NCBI RefSeq assembly: GCF_017942225.1
Contig: NZ_JAGKSD010000005.1
Span: forward strand, 109,868-173,867
Source: Corynebacterium sp. Marseille-P3884
GTDB lineage: Bacteria; Actinomycetota; Actinomycetes; Mycobacteriales; Mycobacteriaceae
Reading direction: 5' to 3'
Length of the DNA: 64,000 nucleotides
The position numbers and the translations under genes were made by a program. Below the pieces are notes generated by a model that had not been told where the DNA came from, did not search any database, and was given only the letters and a program-made list of their open reading frames with translations. Position 1 is the first letter of the stretch, and the number at the start of each line of letters is the position of its first letter. Below, piece by piece: positions 17,513-27,145 of the stretch.

Positions 17513-18997
17513 TCAGTCTAGCTGCTCCTCGCTTTTCACCGAGATCGCCGTCGACCCGCCCCCAGAAGCAGCAGGCTTATCGACGTCCCCCTCGTCCTCG
17601 GGTTCCTCTGTTTCTTCAGATCCTTCGGCTTCCTCGGGTTCTTCTGCTTCGATGACCTCGGGCTCTGCTTCTTCTGCTTCTTCCCCAGGCTCTTCTTCTG
17701 CCTCGATGACCTCCGGCTCAGGCTCTTCTTCCGGCTCCTCTTCTTCTGGCTTCTCCTCTTCCTCGAGTTTCTCTTCGTTGCGCGTCTGCATGAAGTAGGC
17801 AACGAGCCAGGCGGCACCCGAGATGAGAGCTGTCCACAGGGCCGCGGCGAGGGCGAAGAACCACGGATTCGGGCCGACCCAGCCGTAGGCGCCGACCTCG
17901 CCGCCGGACATGAGTCCCGCTACCGCGGCGAAAGCAGCCGCCAGCGCAGCCGCGAAGACAATTCCGAGTCCAACTAAACGGCGGGAGAGCACGAAGTGGA
18001 TCATCACAGCGGCCGGAATGACCAAAAGGACCGGGGCCCAGACTGGAACATCGCCGGGGATAGCGGCGAACAGCGGGAACGGCGGAAGCGGTACCAGCGC
18101 GGCGCCGAAGAGAGACACTCCGCCCTGGGCGATATCGAAAGGCGCGCCCAGAAGAACAGCCAGGGTGGACACCGCGGCATTCGGCAGATACAGCAGACTC
18201 AGCGCGACCAACGCGAAGCCGCCACCGGCACCCAAGGTCGGGAACTCGCCGAGTAGCTCGTTGATCCGACCGAACCCGAGCGCCAGGAAAATCAGGTACA
18301 CGACCGCCGCGGCGGCGAGCAAGCGGAGGCAGAGGCGAACGATGGCGCGGGCGGCGTCGTAAAGCGAATCGGGCGCGCCGAGACGCGCAAGAAGCGCTTT
18401 CCACAGGCGGCCGCTCATGCCGCACGCCATGCCCGCGAGGTGGACGACGACCGGTATCAGGAGGGCCTTGTGGAGCGCAGGCGGCGCCAACGGAAAGACT
18501 GCCGTGGCATCTTCCACCATGAACCACGCGACCGCGGAAAGTGTGAACGGTATGAGCACGACCAGTCCGAAGATCACGTACAGGTCGAGAATGCTCACGC
18601 GTTCGCGGGTAGCCGCACGCACACGCCACGCGATCAGCGCCGCCACCCCAATGACAGGAGCCAGCGGCATCGCGCCGAGCGTCACGCCCTGAAAACTCAC
18701 CGGAACGCCGTGCAGTACGAACCACAGCTCCGCGATCGACGACGGCAAAGCAGCGAGACGGCCACCCGTGAGCAGAATCGTCCCCAGACACACGACAACG
18801 ATGCCGAGCACCACAACGAGGTTCGGAACACCCACGTACGGAAGGTAGTGCCGGACACGCTCCTTCATCGTCGTGGGAGCCTGCTCCGTAGCGGGTGTGC
18901 GGTTCGCGGCGTCGTTACGCTCCGCGCGGGCACGGCGACGGCTTATCGACGGTGCCGTGCCAGTCGATCTACTTGGCGGACTAGACTTCTTGCTCAT
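17513..18997 (-). CDS. perM: PerM-like polytopic membrane protein (DUF6350)
   Basis: The 494-residue protein has a basic N-terminal tail, about ten hydrophobic segments between residues 60 and 400, and a very acidic Glu-rich C-terminal tail of about 90 residues. The DUF6350 architecture and the order perM-purN-purH match mycobacterial Rv0955-0957, where PerM stabilises divisome components under stress. ATG 18997 is chosen because GAAGG lies just upstream. The highly repetitive Glu-Pro-rich tail is the most variable part. Confidence 0.82.
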   Translation of the reverse strand: MSKKSSPPSRSTGTAPSISRRRARAERNDAANRTPATEQAPTTMKERVRHYLPYVGVPNLVVVLGIVVVCLGTILLTGGRLAALPSSIAELWFVLHGVPVSFQGVTLGAMPLAPVIGVAALIAWRVRAATRERVSILDLYVIFGLVVLIPFTLSAVAWFMVEDATAVFPLAPPALHKALLIPVVVHLAGMACGMSGRLWKALLARLGAPDSLYDAARAIVRLCLRLLAAAAVVYLIFLALGFGRINELLGEFPTLGAGGGFALVALSLLYLPNAAVSTLAVLLGAPFDIAQGGVSLFGAALVPLPPFPLFAAIPGDVPVWAPVLLVIPAAVMIHFVLSRRLVGLGIVFAAALAAAFAAVAGLMSGGEVGAYGWVGPNPWFFALAAALWTALISGAAWLVAYFMQTRNEEKLEEEEKPEEEEPEEEPEPEVIEAEEEPGEEAEEAEPEVIEAEEPEEAEGSEETEEPEDEGDVDKPAASGGGSTAISVKSEEQLD

Positions 18998-19200
18998 CAC
19001 CTTCAACTTTGGCACGTGGACGGTGCGATTGGGAGCTGGGACACGATTCAGTAACCGTTCCCAATCGCTGTGTAACGCATGAAGGTTCATACACGAATAT
19101 ATGAATCTCACTACTTAGCTTGCTTGCGGCGCTGAGACTCGCTACTGTTACTCCCCGTAGATAACAAAGAGGTTACGATTCCAGAACGAACCGTTACCCA

Positions 19201-19926
19201 ATGACGATCTCAACGAGGTACACCTTGAACTCTTCGAGCGCACGCCGCACCGCAGGCAAGCACCGCAAGCAGAGCACGAACAAGGGTCGTGTGGCATTAG
19301 TCGCGGTAGCAACTGGCGCCGTGGCATCCGGCGGAATCTCCGCCGCATCCGCAGCGAACGCAGACCACGCAAGCGCAGCCCAGGCAGCGCTCGAGGATGC
19401 CACCGACGAGGCCGCCGAGGCAGCCCCGCAGATCCTCGCCATCAGCGAGTACAAGCCCGTGGACAACCTGTCTGAACAGCTGGGGAAGGCTGTTGAGTAC
19501 GCAAAGGTTCGCTCCGCCGCCGATCTCGCTGCCCGCGCACCGCTGTCCGTGAAGCCGGCTGAGGGCACCTTCACCTCCGGCTTCGGTCCGCGTTGGGGCT
19601 CCTTCCACAAGGGCGTCGACATTGCCAATGCCATCGGCACCCCGATCCGCGCCGTGTCCGACGGCGAGGTCATCGACGCAGGCCCGGCTGGTGGCTTCGG
19701 CAACTGGGTCCGCCTGCGCCACGAGGACGGCACGATCACCGTCTACGGCCACATGGAGACCATTGACGTCGCCGTCGGCGACAAGGTCCACGCCGGCCAG
19801 AAGATCGCCGGCATGGGTTCGCGCGGCTTCTCCACCGGTTCGCACCTCCACTTCGAGGTCCACCCGAACGGTGGCGAGGCTATCGACCCGGCCCCGTGGC
19901 TGGCCGAGCGCGGCATCTCCCTCTAA
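19201..19926 (+). CDS. Secreted M23 (LytM) peptidoglycan endopeptidase, first paralogue
   Basis: The protein has a basic N-terminus, a signal-like hydrophobic segment (VALVAVATGAVASGGISAAS), a linker and an M23 domain over the last 120 residues. Zinc and catalytic residues are visible in HKGVDIAN, VYGHME and HLHFEV. It cleaves peptide cross-links. ATG 19201 has no clear ribosome site; TTG 19225 has GAGG 8 nt upstream and may be the true start. Its terminator has been split by an IS element. Confidence 0.87.
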   Translation: MTISTRYTLNSSSARRTAGKHRKQSTNKGRVALVAVATGAVASGGISAASAANADHASAAQAALEDATDEAAEAAPQILAISEYKPVDNLSEQLGKAVEYAKVRSAADLAARAPLSVKPAEGTFTSGFGPRWGSFHKGVDIANAIGTPIRAVSDGEVIDAGPAGGFGNWVRLRHEDGTITVYGHMETIDVAVGDKVHAGQKIAGMGSRGFSTGSHLHFEVHPNGGEAIDPAPWLAERGISL

Positions 19927-19935
19927 AAAGTTTTC

Positions 19936-19946
19936 ATTCCCCCCGG
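19936..19946 (+). terminator. Left arm of an IS-interrupted terminator
   Basis: ATTCCCCCCGG here is a perfect inverted copy of CCGGGGGGAAT at 21394-21404, which is followed by TTTTAT. With the IS and one 3-bp target copy removed, the two arms would close a 5-nt loop (CTCAC) as a strong terminator of the upstream M23 gene. The insertion has separated them by 1.4 kb. Confidence 0.8.
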
Positions 19947-19982
19947 CTTGAACTAGCCCCCGAAAGTTGGACTGGTTTAATT

Positions 19983-20888
19983 CTAGGCGGTGAGGGCTTC
20001 AAGGGTCTGATTCCGATATTGCATCGGAGTCAGGCCCTTTAGTCGTTGTTGGATGCGTTCGGTGTTGTACCACCCGATGTACTCGTCGATCGCTTGGTTG
20101 AACTCTGCGACGGTGTCGAAGACTTCGCCGTGGTACATCTCTGTCTTCAAGTGTCCAAAGAAGTTCTCCATGACCGCGTTGTCGTAACAGTTGGCTTTAC
20201 GCGACATCGACTGCACACCACCGTTGTCGCCGATTAGGTCACGCCAGGAGGCATGCTGGTACTGGAAGCCTTGATCGGTGTGCATCATCCACCCGGGTTC
20301 AGGTGCACACGCTGCGATCGCCTTGGACAAAGAATCGGTGGTAAACGCTGTCGACGGCGATGTGGCAACGGTGTGGGCAACGATGGAGCGGTCGAACAAG
20401 TCCATCACCGGCGACAAATACACCTTGCGGCCTGCGACCCTGAACTCGGTGACGTCGCTGACAAAGACGGTGTTTGGCTGATCTGGGGTGAACTTGCGGT
20501 CGAGCTTGTTGTCAGCGATGTGGCTGATCGTCCCAGCGTAGGAAACATAAGGCCTGCGTTGGCGGATCTTGGCTCGAAGACCCATCTCGCACATGAGTTT
20601 GTAGACGAGCTTGTGGTTGACCACCCAGCCCTGGTTGCGCAGGTCCAGTAGCACCCGCCGGTAGCCATAGCGATGCTTGTTGCGTTCGAAGCTTTCCCGG
20701 ATCGCGTCTTTGAGCACTGCGTACTTATCCGGCTCGCTGAGTCGTTTCTGGTGGTAGAAGAACGTCGATCTCGGCATGCCCGCCGCATCCAAAAGGTATT
20801 GCAGACGATGCTGTGACTTGAGGATGACGATCGCCTGGACTTTCAGGCGCGTCCCTGGTTCCTCAAGTCCCGCAATTTTTTTAGATAA
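19983..20888 (-). CDS. IS150-type transposase OrfB (catalytic part, made by frameshift)
   Basis: The rve/DDE integrase domain is read after a -1 slip. Translation continues IAGLEEPGTRLKVQ from the slippery site into the frame holding MPRSTFFYHQKRL; DDE residues lie in FVSDVTEFRV, MHTDQGFQYQ and the region CYDNAVMENFFGHLKTE. An internal ATG at 20792 opens a shorter 269-residue form. The active protein is presumably the OrfAB fusion. Confidence 0.9.
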   Translation of the reverse strand, partial: LSKKIAGLEEPGTRLKVQAIVILKSQHRLQYLLDAAGMPRSTFFYHQKRLSEPDKYAVLKDAIRESFERNKHRYGYRRVLLDLRNQGWVVNHKLVYKLMCEMGLRAKIRQRRPYVSYAGTISHIADNKLDRKFTPDQPNTVFVSDVTEFRVAGRKVYLSPVMDLFDRSIVAHTVATSPSTAFTTDSLSKAIAACAPEPGWMMHTDQGFQYQHASWRDLIGDNGGVQSMSRKANCYDNAVMENFFGHLKTEMYHGEVFDTVAEFNQAIDEYIGWYNTERIQQRLKGLTPMQYRNQTLEALTA

Positions 20889-21325
20889 GCGTTCTCCGCT
20901 TCCAACCGCGCGATCTGACGGCGCAGCTTCTCTTCTTCTGTAAGCCGCTTCGGTGCAGACGAGCCTTTGGGTCTGCCCTTCGGCTTCGGCTTTAGCGCCT
21001 CATCGCCACCTTTGCGCCATTTCCGGGACCAATCTTTGACGAGCTGGTCTGACGACAGGCCAAACTCACGGGCAAGATCCATCCTTGTCTCGCCGGCAAG
21101 GTGGCGCTGGACAACTTCCTTTTTGACCTCGAACGAATACTGCTGCTTTGTCGGTTTCTCCACAAGACATAGCCTGCCATGCAGCTCAAACCGCCGATAG
21201 AAGTTGCGTATTGCGCTTGTCGAACCCCCGACGATGTTCGCAGCTGCTCGGTATCCCATGCCCTGTTCGAAACACTCCACCAACTGCTCGCGCTGCTCTT
21301 CACTTAGCGAACTTCGTGCTCTCAA
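20843..21325 (-). CDS. IS150-type transposase OrfA (helix-turn-helix)
   Basis: The 160-residue protein has two HTH segments (YRAAANIVGGSTSAIRNFYR and MDLAREFGLSSDQLVKDW) and ends in a leucine-zipper-like LRRQIARLEAENAYLKKL. The run of seven A on the coding strand (20876-20882) inside CTAAAAAAATTG is a typical -1 slippage heptamer for IS150 relatives. Confidence 0.92.
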   Translation of the reverse strand: MRARSSLSEEQREQLVECFEQGMGYRAAANIVGGSTSAIRNFYRRFELHGRLCLVEKPTKQQYSFEVKKEVVQRHLAGETRMDLAREFGLSSDQLVKDWSRKWRKGGDEALKPKPKGRPKGSSAPKRLTEEEKLRRQIARLEAENAYLKKLRDLRNQGRA

Positions 21326-21615
21326 TGAAAACTACTCCCCACTAGTCGGTAACTGATTTCTCAGTCCAACTAATGGGGAGCAGTTCAGCTCACCCGGGGG
21401 GAATTTTTATGCGCTTTTCACCCCCGGCGGGAAATTCACATAATTCACTCTTGCCACACTAGCTAACTGCTTTTACCTGCATTTTTGGATGTAGTTTCGC
21501 CCTTTTCTGCACGTCAACAGCAATAAATGGCATTGATTGGGGTGGTTTCTGCCGCTAGCATGTTGCGAGTTGGAAAATGCCTATACTCCCGAAGCGTAAA
21601 AGGACGACAGACGAC

Positions 21616-22296
21616 ATGAAACGACGCCTCCTCGTCGCCGCCGTGGCACTGAGCATCCCCCTGACCGCTATTCCCGCCCACGCACTCTCCGTCTCCGTCA
21701 ACGGACAGCAAGTCGATGGTCTCGGCCCCGCCCTGCCGTCGATCGGTGTGGCGCTCGACGACATTTTCTCCAAGGGCGCGACCTTCTCTGCCGCGGGCTA
21801 CCAGGTCGTCTACGACCCCCGCGTGCTTCCCGAGTACAACGAAGAGGAAGCCACCGCCGACGTCCCGACCACGTCTGTCACCGATCAGTCAGGCACCACC
21901 TCGAACGGAAATAAGGTCGTCATGCCGACCCAGGGCCGCTTCACCTCCGGCTTCGGCCCACGTTGGGGCACCTTCCACTACGGCATCGATATCGCCAATG
22001 ATCTGGGCACCCCGATCCTCGCCGTCATGGACGGCACCGTGATCAACGCCGGCCCGGCACGCGGTTTCGGCAAATGGGTGCGTGTGCGCCACGACGACGG
22101 TTCCATCAGCGTCTACGGCCACGTCCGCTCGTTCAACGTGAATGTGGGCGACCGCGTCTCCGCCGGCCAGCAGATCGCCGAGATGGGCAACGAGGGCCAC
22201 TCCACCGGCCCGCACCTGCACTTTGAGATCTTGCCGGACGGCGAGAACCGAGTGGACCCGGTGCCGTGGTTCGCCGAGCGCGGCATCACCGTCTAA
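21616..22296 (+). CDS. Secreted M23 (LytM) peptidoglycan endopeptidase, second paralogue
   Basis: A signal peptide (MKRRLLVAAVALSIPLTAIP ending at AHA) precedes a linker and an M23 domain with HYGIDIAN, VYGHVR and HLHFEI. The domain is closely similar to that of the gene at 19201 (both have TSGFGPRWG and the WFAERGI/WLAERGI ending), so the pair arose by duplication. ATG 21616 follows AAAGGA; a -10 TATACT is at 21582-21587. Confidence 0.9.
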   Translation: MKRRLLVAAVALSIPLTAIPAHALSVSVNGQQVDGLGPALPSIGVALDDIFSKGATFSAAGYQVVYDPRVLPEYNEEEATADVPTTSVTDQSGTTSNGNKVVMPTQGRFTSGFGPRWGTFHYGIDIANDLGTPILAVMDGTVINAGPARGFGKWVRVRHDDGSISVYGHVRSFNVNVGDRVSAGQQIAEMGNEGHSTGPHLHFEILPDGENRVDPVPWFAERGITV

Positions 22297-22300
22297 GCGG

Positions 22301-24595
22301 CTAGATCTTCTCCATCGGCACGCCGCCGATGAGCATGAGCCGCACCGTTCCACTCGAACCGAAATCGATGGTGACGGTCTCCCGCGGACCGACACCGTCA
22401 ACGCTCATAACCGTACCCAGCCCGTACTTCGCGTGGTTGACACGGTCCCCCTTCGCCAGCTGAAGGTTCTTATTCACCTTCACGCTGCTCTCACTCCGGC
22501 GCCTCGTGCGTCGCGCGGGAACCGGACTGCCCCACGCGTCCGAGGAAAACGAGCGCTCCGGTTCCACCCGCCGCCAGTCGAGGAGGTCCTCAGGGACTTC
22601 CGCGAGGAAGCGACTGGCGGGGTTGGTCACCGGGGAGCCCCACGAGGACCGCAGCATCGCACGGGTCAGGTACAATTGCTCGCGTGCGCGGGTAATGCCG
22701 ACATAAGCAAGACGGCGTTCTTCCGCGAGTTCATCCGGATCACCCAGTGCGCGCAAGTGCGGGAACTGCCCGTCCTCCCAGCCGGTGACAAATACGACTG
22801 GGAATTCCAATCCCTTCGCCGTGTGCAACGTCATCAGCGTTACAACGCCCTGTCCCTCATCCGGGATTTGGTCCGCATCAGCGACGAGGGAGACACGCTC
22901 CAAGAACGCCTGCAGCGATCCTGGCTGCGCTTCACCGCTGTCCGGGTCGAACTCCTCGTACGCCATCGTGTTCGCGGCATCGGACGAGAACTCCCGGGCC
23001 ACCGACACAAGCTCGTTGAGGTTGTCCAGCCGTGCCCCGTCCTGCGGGTCATTCGAAGCTTCCAACTCCGCGCGGTAGCCGGTCACATCCAGAATGCGGG
23101 CGACCAAACCACCCAAATCCGGCATGCCAGTCACCTCGTTGACGAGTTCGTCCATATCAACGCGCAGACCGTTCAGAATGTCGACGAACCCGGAGATAGC
23201 GTTCCGAGAGCGGGACGAGATGGCATCGCCTTCCCCACCCGCGACGTCAATAAGCGCACGCCCGAAGCTGATCTGATGGTTGTCCGCATACAGCGCGACC
23301 ATCGCCTGCGCCTTGTCACCGATGCCGCGTTTCGGCACATTGATGATGCGGCGCATGCTCACCGAATCATCCGGGTTCTCCAGCACGCGCAAGTAGGCGA
23401 TGACGTCGCGGATTTCCTTGCGCTCGTAGAAGCGCGTGCCGCCGACCACCTTGTACGGAATGCCTGCGCGGATGAAAATATCCTCCAACGCACGCGACGA
23501 GTTGTTCGTGCGGTACATGACCGCGATATCGGAGTAGCCGACTCCTTTATCGGCCAGGGCATCGACCTCGCTGGCAATGAAACGTGCTTCGTCGTGCTCA
23601 TTGTCCGCGACGTACCCGACGATCTTCTCCCCCTGCCCCAAATCTGTCCACAGCTTCTTCGGACGACGACCGGCATTCTGCGCAATCACTGCATTGGCTG
23701 CGGCGAGAATATTCTGCGTCGAGCGGTAGTTTTGCTCCAGCATGATGGTCGTCGCATTCGGGTAGTCACGCTCGAATTCCTCAATATTGCGGATCGTCGC
23801 ACCGCGGAACGCATAAATCGACTGGTCCGAATCACCCACCACGGCCAGCTCCGGCGCATCCGCACCGTTACCGACGAGCGTGTGGATCAGCTCGTACTGC
23901 GCATGGTTCGTGTCCTGGTACTCGTCCACCAACACGTGGCGGAACCGACGCCGGTAGTACTCCACCACCTGGGGGTGGCGCTGGAACAGTCCGACCACCT
24001 CGCCGATCAGATCGTCGAAATCCACGGCATTCGCCTCACGCAGACGACGCTGGTACTCGGCATAGACCTTCGCCACCGTCGTCTCAAACGGATTCTTCGT
24101 CTTCTCGGCGTTCGTTAGTGCCTGCTCCGGACCGATCAGCTCATTTTTCAGGTTCGAGATCGCATTCGCCAGCGCACGGGGCGAAAACTTCTTCAGATCC
24201 AGGTTCGCTTCCTTGGCGATCATGCCGAGCAGACGCCGGGAATCATCCCCGTCATAAATAGTGAAGTTCGTGTTCAGGCCGTTGACCAACTGCGCCTGCT
24301 GCCGCAGAATACGCACGCACACTGAGTGGAATGTGGCCACCCACATCCGCTCCGCTTGCGGCCCGATCAGCTGACTGACGCGCTCTTTCATCTCCGTGGC
24401 AGCCTTATTAGTGAATGTGATGGCCAGAATCTCCCACGGCGCCACCCCGCGCTCCTGCAGCAGATACGCGATCCTGCGCGTCAGCACAGCCGTCTTGCCG
24501 GATCCAGCGCCAGCGACAATGAGCAGCGGGCTGCCGGAGTGTTCAACGGCTGCCTTCTGCTGCGGATTCAACCCCAAAATCAAATCTGTTCCCAT
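22301..24595 (-). CDS. pcrA: ATP-dependent DNA helicase PcrA/UvrD
   Basis: The 764-residue superfamily 1 helicase has the Q motif LNPQQKAAV, Walker A VAGAGSGKTAVLTRRI, DEYQDTN, GDSDQSIYAFRGA, QNYRST, TMLHTAKGLEFPVVFVTGWE and VGITRAREQLYL in order. It unwinds DNA in excision repair and removes RecA filaments. ATG 24595 with AGGAGCC upstream is chosen over a longer frame. It converges on the second M23 gene with 4 nt between stops. Confidence 0.96.
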   Translation of the reverse strand: MGTDLILGLNPQQKAAVEHSGSPLLIVAGAGSGKTAVLTRRIAYLLQERGVAPWEILAITFTNKAATEMKERVSQLIGPQAERMWVATFHSVCVRILRQQAQLVNGLNTNFTIYDGDDSRRLLGMIAKEANLDLKKFSPRALANAISNLKNELIGPEQALTNAEKTKNPFETTVAKVYAEYQRRLREANAVDFDDLIGEVVGLFQRHPQVVEYYRRRFRHVLVDEYQDTNHAQYELIHTLVGNGADAPELAVVGDSDQSIYAFRGATIRNIEEFERDYPNATTIMLEQNYRSTQNILAAANAVIAQNAGRRPKKLWTDLGQGEKIVGYVADNEHDEARFIASEVDALADKGVGYSDIAVMYRTNNSSRALEDIFIRAGIPYKVVGGTRFYERKEIRDVIAYLRVLENPDDSVSMRRIINVPKRGIGDKAQAMVALYADNHQISFGRALIDVAGGEGDAISSRSRNAISGFVDILNGLRVDMDELVNEVTGMPDLGGLVARILDVTGYRAELEASNDPQDGARLDNLNELVSVAREFSSDAANTMAYEEFDPDSGEAQPGSLQAFLERVSLVADADQIPDEGQGVVTLMTLHTAKGLEFPVVFVTGWEDGQFPHLRALGDPDELAEERRLAYVGITRAREQLYLTRAMLRSSWGSPVTNPASRFLAEVPEDLLDWRRVEPERSFSSDAWGSPVPARRTRRRSESSVKVNKNLQLAKGDRVNHAKYGLGTVMSVDGVGPRETVTIDFGSSGTVRLMLIGGVPMEKI

Positions 24596-24681
24596 GATGG
24601 CTCCTACCGTACTTGGCGGGGAGAACCACTCGTCCGGAGCCGTCCGAACACGCTGTGAAATTCGTGGCAGAATCAATGGTT

Positions 24682-24984
24682 ATGAGCGTGGAGAACAGCG
24701 ATATCAGGCACCCATCCGGCACCGACGACCCGTTGACCGACGAGGAGATCCAGGCCTACCGCCAAGAAATCGACCGGCTCGACCGCGTCATCCTCGACGC
24801 CGTGAAGCGCCGCTCTGAGATTGCTAATGCCATCGGCAAGACCCGCATGGGCTCCGGCGGCACCCGCCTTGTCCACACCCGCGAAGTAGCCATCATCAAC
24901 CAGTTCCGCGACGAGCTCGGTGAAGAAGGCCCCAACCTCGCCGCCATTTTGCTGCGACTCGGCCGGGGCAAGTTGGGATCGTAG
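24682..24984 (+). CDS. Monofunctional chorismate mutase (AroQ type)
   Basis: The 100-residue protein matches the short actinobacterial AroQ mutases: EEIQAYRQEIDRLDRVILDA carries the first active-site Arg and VKRRSEIANAIGKTRMGSGG the Arg/Lys pair, followed by TREVAIINQF. It converts chorismate to prephenate for Phe/Tyr synthesis, often activated by DAHP synthase. A -10-like CAGAAT at 24669 suggests a leaderless start at ATG 24682. Confidence 0.9.
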   Translation: MSVENSDIRHPSGTDDPLTDEEIQAYRQEIDRLDRVILDAVKRRSEIANAIGKTRMGSGGTRLVHTREVAIINQFRDELGEEGPNLAAILLRLGRGKLGS

Positions 24985-25016
24985 GGGCTGGGTGCTCTAG
25001 AGCGCCCTCAAACGAA

Positions 25017-25337
25017 CTAGTCCTGCTCGAGCGAATCGAGCACGACTTCGAATTCGAGGAGTTCGGCACCGGATGCGACCGGCTTGCGGGGCTCCTCGCC
25101 GTCCTTGTGAGCGTGGGCGGCCTTGCCTTCGCCGGCCCACCAGTTCTTGTAGGACTCCTCGTCGGCCCAGCGGGTGACTACGAAGTAGCGGTCTTCGCCC
25201 TTGACCGGGCGCAGCAGCTGGAACCCCTCGAAGCCGGGCTGGGAGTCGATGGCGTGCTTGCGTGCTGCGAAGCGCTGCTCGAGCTGCTCGCCAGCACCTT
25301 CGGGGACAGTGATTGCGTTGATCTTCACGATGCTCAT
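25017..25337 (-). CDS. MhuD-like haem-degrading monooxygenase
   Basis: The 106-residue ABM-fold protein is very similar to mycobacterial MhuD, which opens haem to mycobilin while keeping iron. The MhuD residues Asn7 (VKINAI), Arg22, Trp66 (NWW) and His75 (AAHAHKD) are at the same numbers here, and GFQLLRPVKGEDRYFVVTRW and the C-terminal ELLEFEVVLD are shared. It is a single gene between chorismate mutase and pgi. Confidence 0.87.
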   Translation of the reverse strand: MSIVKINAITVPEGAGEQLEQRFAARKHAIDSQPGFEGFQLLRPVKGEDRYFVVTRWADEESYKNWWAGEGKAAHAHKDGEEPRKPVASGAELLEFEVVLDSLEQD

Positions 25338-25440
25338 GGCTTCCCATTATGGCCGAAATTCGGGTCCGGGTTCCGTAAGTTTCATTAGTCTGGGAGGCAT
25401 TGACCGCAGATCCTCTCGATGACCCCCTCTAGGAGTGGCA

Positions 25441-27078
25441 ATGACCGACATCACCTCCACAACCTCATGGAACGAACTGCAGAAACTCCACGCGGAGAAG
25501 AGCAAGAAGACCTTGCGAGAGATGTTCGACACCGATAGTGGCCGGGCCGAGAAATTCACGTTCGACGCGGCAGGCCTGCACGTGGACCTGTCGAAGAACC
25601 TCGTCGACGAGGACGTTCTCAAAGCACTGGTGGCCCTCGCCGAGGAGGCGGACCTGAAAGGCGCGACGGAGAAGATGTTCACCGGCGAGCACATCAACTC
25701 CACCGAAGACCGCGCGGTGCTCCACACCGGTTTGCGCATCCCCGCGGAAGACGACCTCGAGGTGGACGGCCAGGATGTCGCGGCTGACGTGCACGAGGTG
25801 CTGGGCCGGATGCGCGATTTCGCGTCGAAGCTGCGCTCCGGCGAGTGGCTCGGTCACACGGGCCACACGATCAAGAAGGTCGTCAATATCGGTATTGGCG
25901 GCTCCGACTTGGGCCCGGCGATGGCCGCCAAGGCACTGCGCACGTACGCGACGGCGGGAATCACCGCGGAGTTCGTCTCCAATGTCGACCCCGCGGACAT
26001 GACGAGCGTGCTCGACGATGCCGAGGCGGGCGAGACCTTGTTCATCGTGGCGTCGAAGACCTTCACCACCCAGGAAACGCTGTCCAACGCGCATGCGGCG
26101 AAGCGCTGGTTGCTGGAGCAGTTCGACGGGGATGAGACGGCTATCGCGAAGCATTTCGTGGCGGTGTCGACGAATGCGGAGAAGGTCGCCGAATTCGGCA
26201 TCGACACTGACAATATGTTCCCGTTCTGGGACTGGGTCGGCGGCCGCTACTCCGTCGATTCGGCGATCGGTCTCTCGCTCATGGCGGTGATCGGCCCGCA
26301 GGACTTCATGCGTTTCCTCGAGGGTTTCAACGCGATGGACGAGCACTTCCGCACGGCACCGCTGGAGGAAAATATTCCGGCGCTCATGGGCTTGCTGAAT
26401 ATCTGGTACCGCAATTTCCACGGCGCAGACACTCACGCGGTGCTCCCCTACTCCGAGGATCTCTCCCGCTTCCCGGCGTACCTGCAGCAGCTCACCATGG
26501 AGTCGAATGGCAAGAGCACGCGTATCGACGGCACCCCGGTCACCTACGACACCGGCGAGATCTTCTGGGGCGAGCCCGGCACGAATGGCCAGCACGCCTT
26601 CTACCAGCTGATCCACCAGGGCACGACGATGGTTCCAGCCGACTTCATCGGCTTTGCCAATCCGAAACAGGATCTGCCCACCGCTACTGGGGAAGGCTCC
26701 ATGCACGATCTCCTCATGGGGAATTTCTTCGCGCAGACGAAGGTGCTGGCTTTCGGGAAAACGCAGGAAGAGGTGGAGGCAGGTGGCGTCGATAAGCAAT
26801 TGGCCCCGCACAAGGTCATGCCTGGCAACCGCCCCACCACCACGATCCTTGCGGAGGAACTCACACCGCATGCGCTGGGCGCTCTCATCGCGCTGTACGA
26901 GCACATCGTGTTCACGCAGGGCGTGATCTGGGGCATCAATTCCTTCGACCAGTGGGGCGTGGAACTGGGCAAGGCGCAGGCGAATGAGCTCGCTGGCGCA
27001 GTCTCTGGTACGGAAGAACCTGACACTGGTGATTCCTCCACCGATGCGCTCATCGGGTGGTACCGCAGCAAGAAATAG
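25441..27078 (+). CDS. pgi: Glucose-6-phosphate isomerase
   Basis: The 545-residue enzyme interconverts glucose-6-P and fructose-6-P. Signatures visible: [20 protein letters not shown], the phosphate loop [30 protein letters not shown], and [18 protein letters not shown] near the catalytic His. AGGAG lies 7 nt before ATG 25441. It contains one copy of the GCTTATCGACG motif (26787-26797, reverse strand). Confidence 0.96.
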   Translation: MTDITSTTSWNELQKLHAEKSKKTLREMFDTDSGRAEKFTFDAAGLHVDLSKNLVDEDVLKALVALAEEADLKGATEKMFTGEHINSTEDRAVLHTGLRIPAEDDLEVDGQDVAADVHEVLGRMRDFASKLRSGEWLGHTGHTIKKVVNIGIGGSDLGPAMAAKALRTYATAGITAEFVSNVDPADMTSVLDDAEAGETLFIVASKTFTTQETLSNAHAAKRWLLEQFDGDETAIAKHFVAVSTNAEKVAEFGIDTDNMFPFWDWVGGRYSVDSAIGLSLMAVIGPQDFMRFLEGFNAMDEHFRTAPLEENIPALMGLLNIWYRNFHGADTHAVLPYSEDLSRFPAYLQQLTMESNGKSTRIDGTPVTYDTGEIFWGEPGTNGQHAFYQLIHQGTTMVPADFIGFANPKQDLPTATGEGSMHDLLMGNFFAQTKVLAFGKTQEEVEAGGVDKQLAPHKVMPGNRPTTTILAEELTPHALGALIALYEHIVFTQGVIWGINSFDQWGVELGKAQANELAGAVSGTEEPDTGDSSTDALIGWYRSKK

Positions 27079-27145
27079 CCGCATATGAATGCAATGCGGG
27101 TGTGAATACGGTGCATCCCGCCATGCGCACGGATAAGATTTGCGC

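Larger units (their letters stand above)
19949..21387 (-). mobile_element. IS3-family (IS150-type) insertion sequence, complete
   Basis: The element is 1,439 bp. Its ends are imperfect inverted repeats sharing TGAACT and AGTTGGACTG, and it is flanked by the 3-bp direct repeat GCT (19946-19948 and 21388-21390), the expected target duplication for this family. It carries overlapping orfA and orfB with an A7 slippery site. All parts look intact, so it may still be active. It lies between two paralogous M23 genes. Confidence 0.93.

Noticed and set aside
17718..18791. Long open frame antisense to perM (357 codons)
   Set aside because: It lies wholly inside perM, has the Arg/Pro/Gly-rich composition of a GC-rich shadow frame and no family features.
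22142..24118. 658-codon open frame antisense to pcrA
   Set aside because: All helicase motifs are on the other strand; the frame is open because of codon bias.
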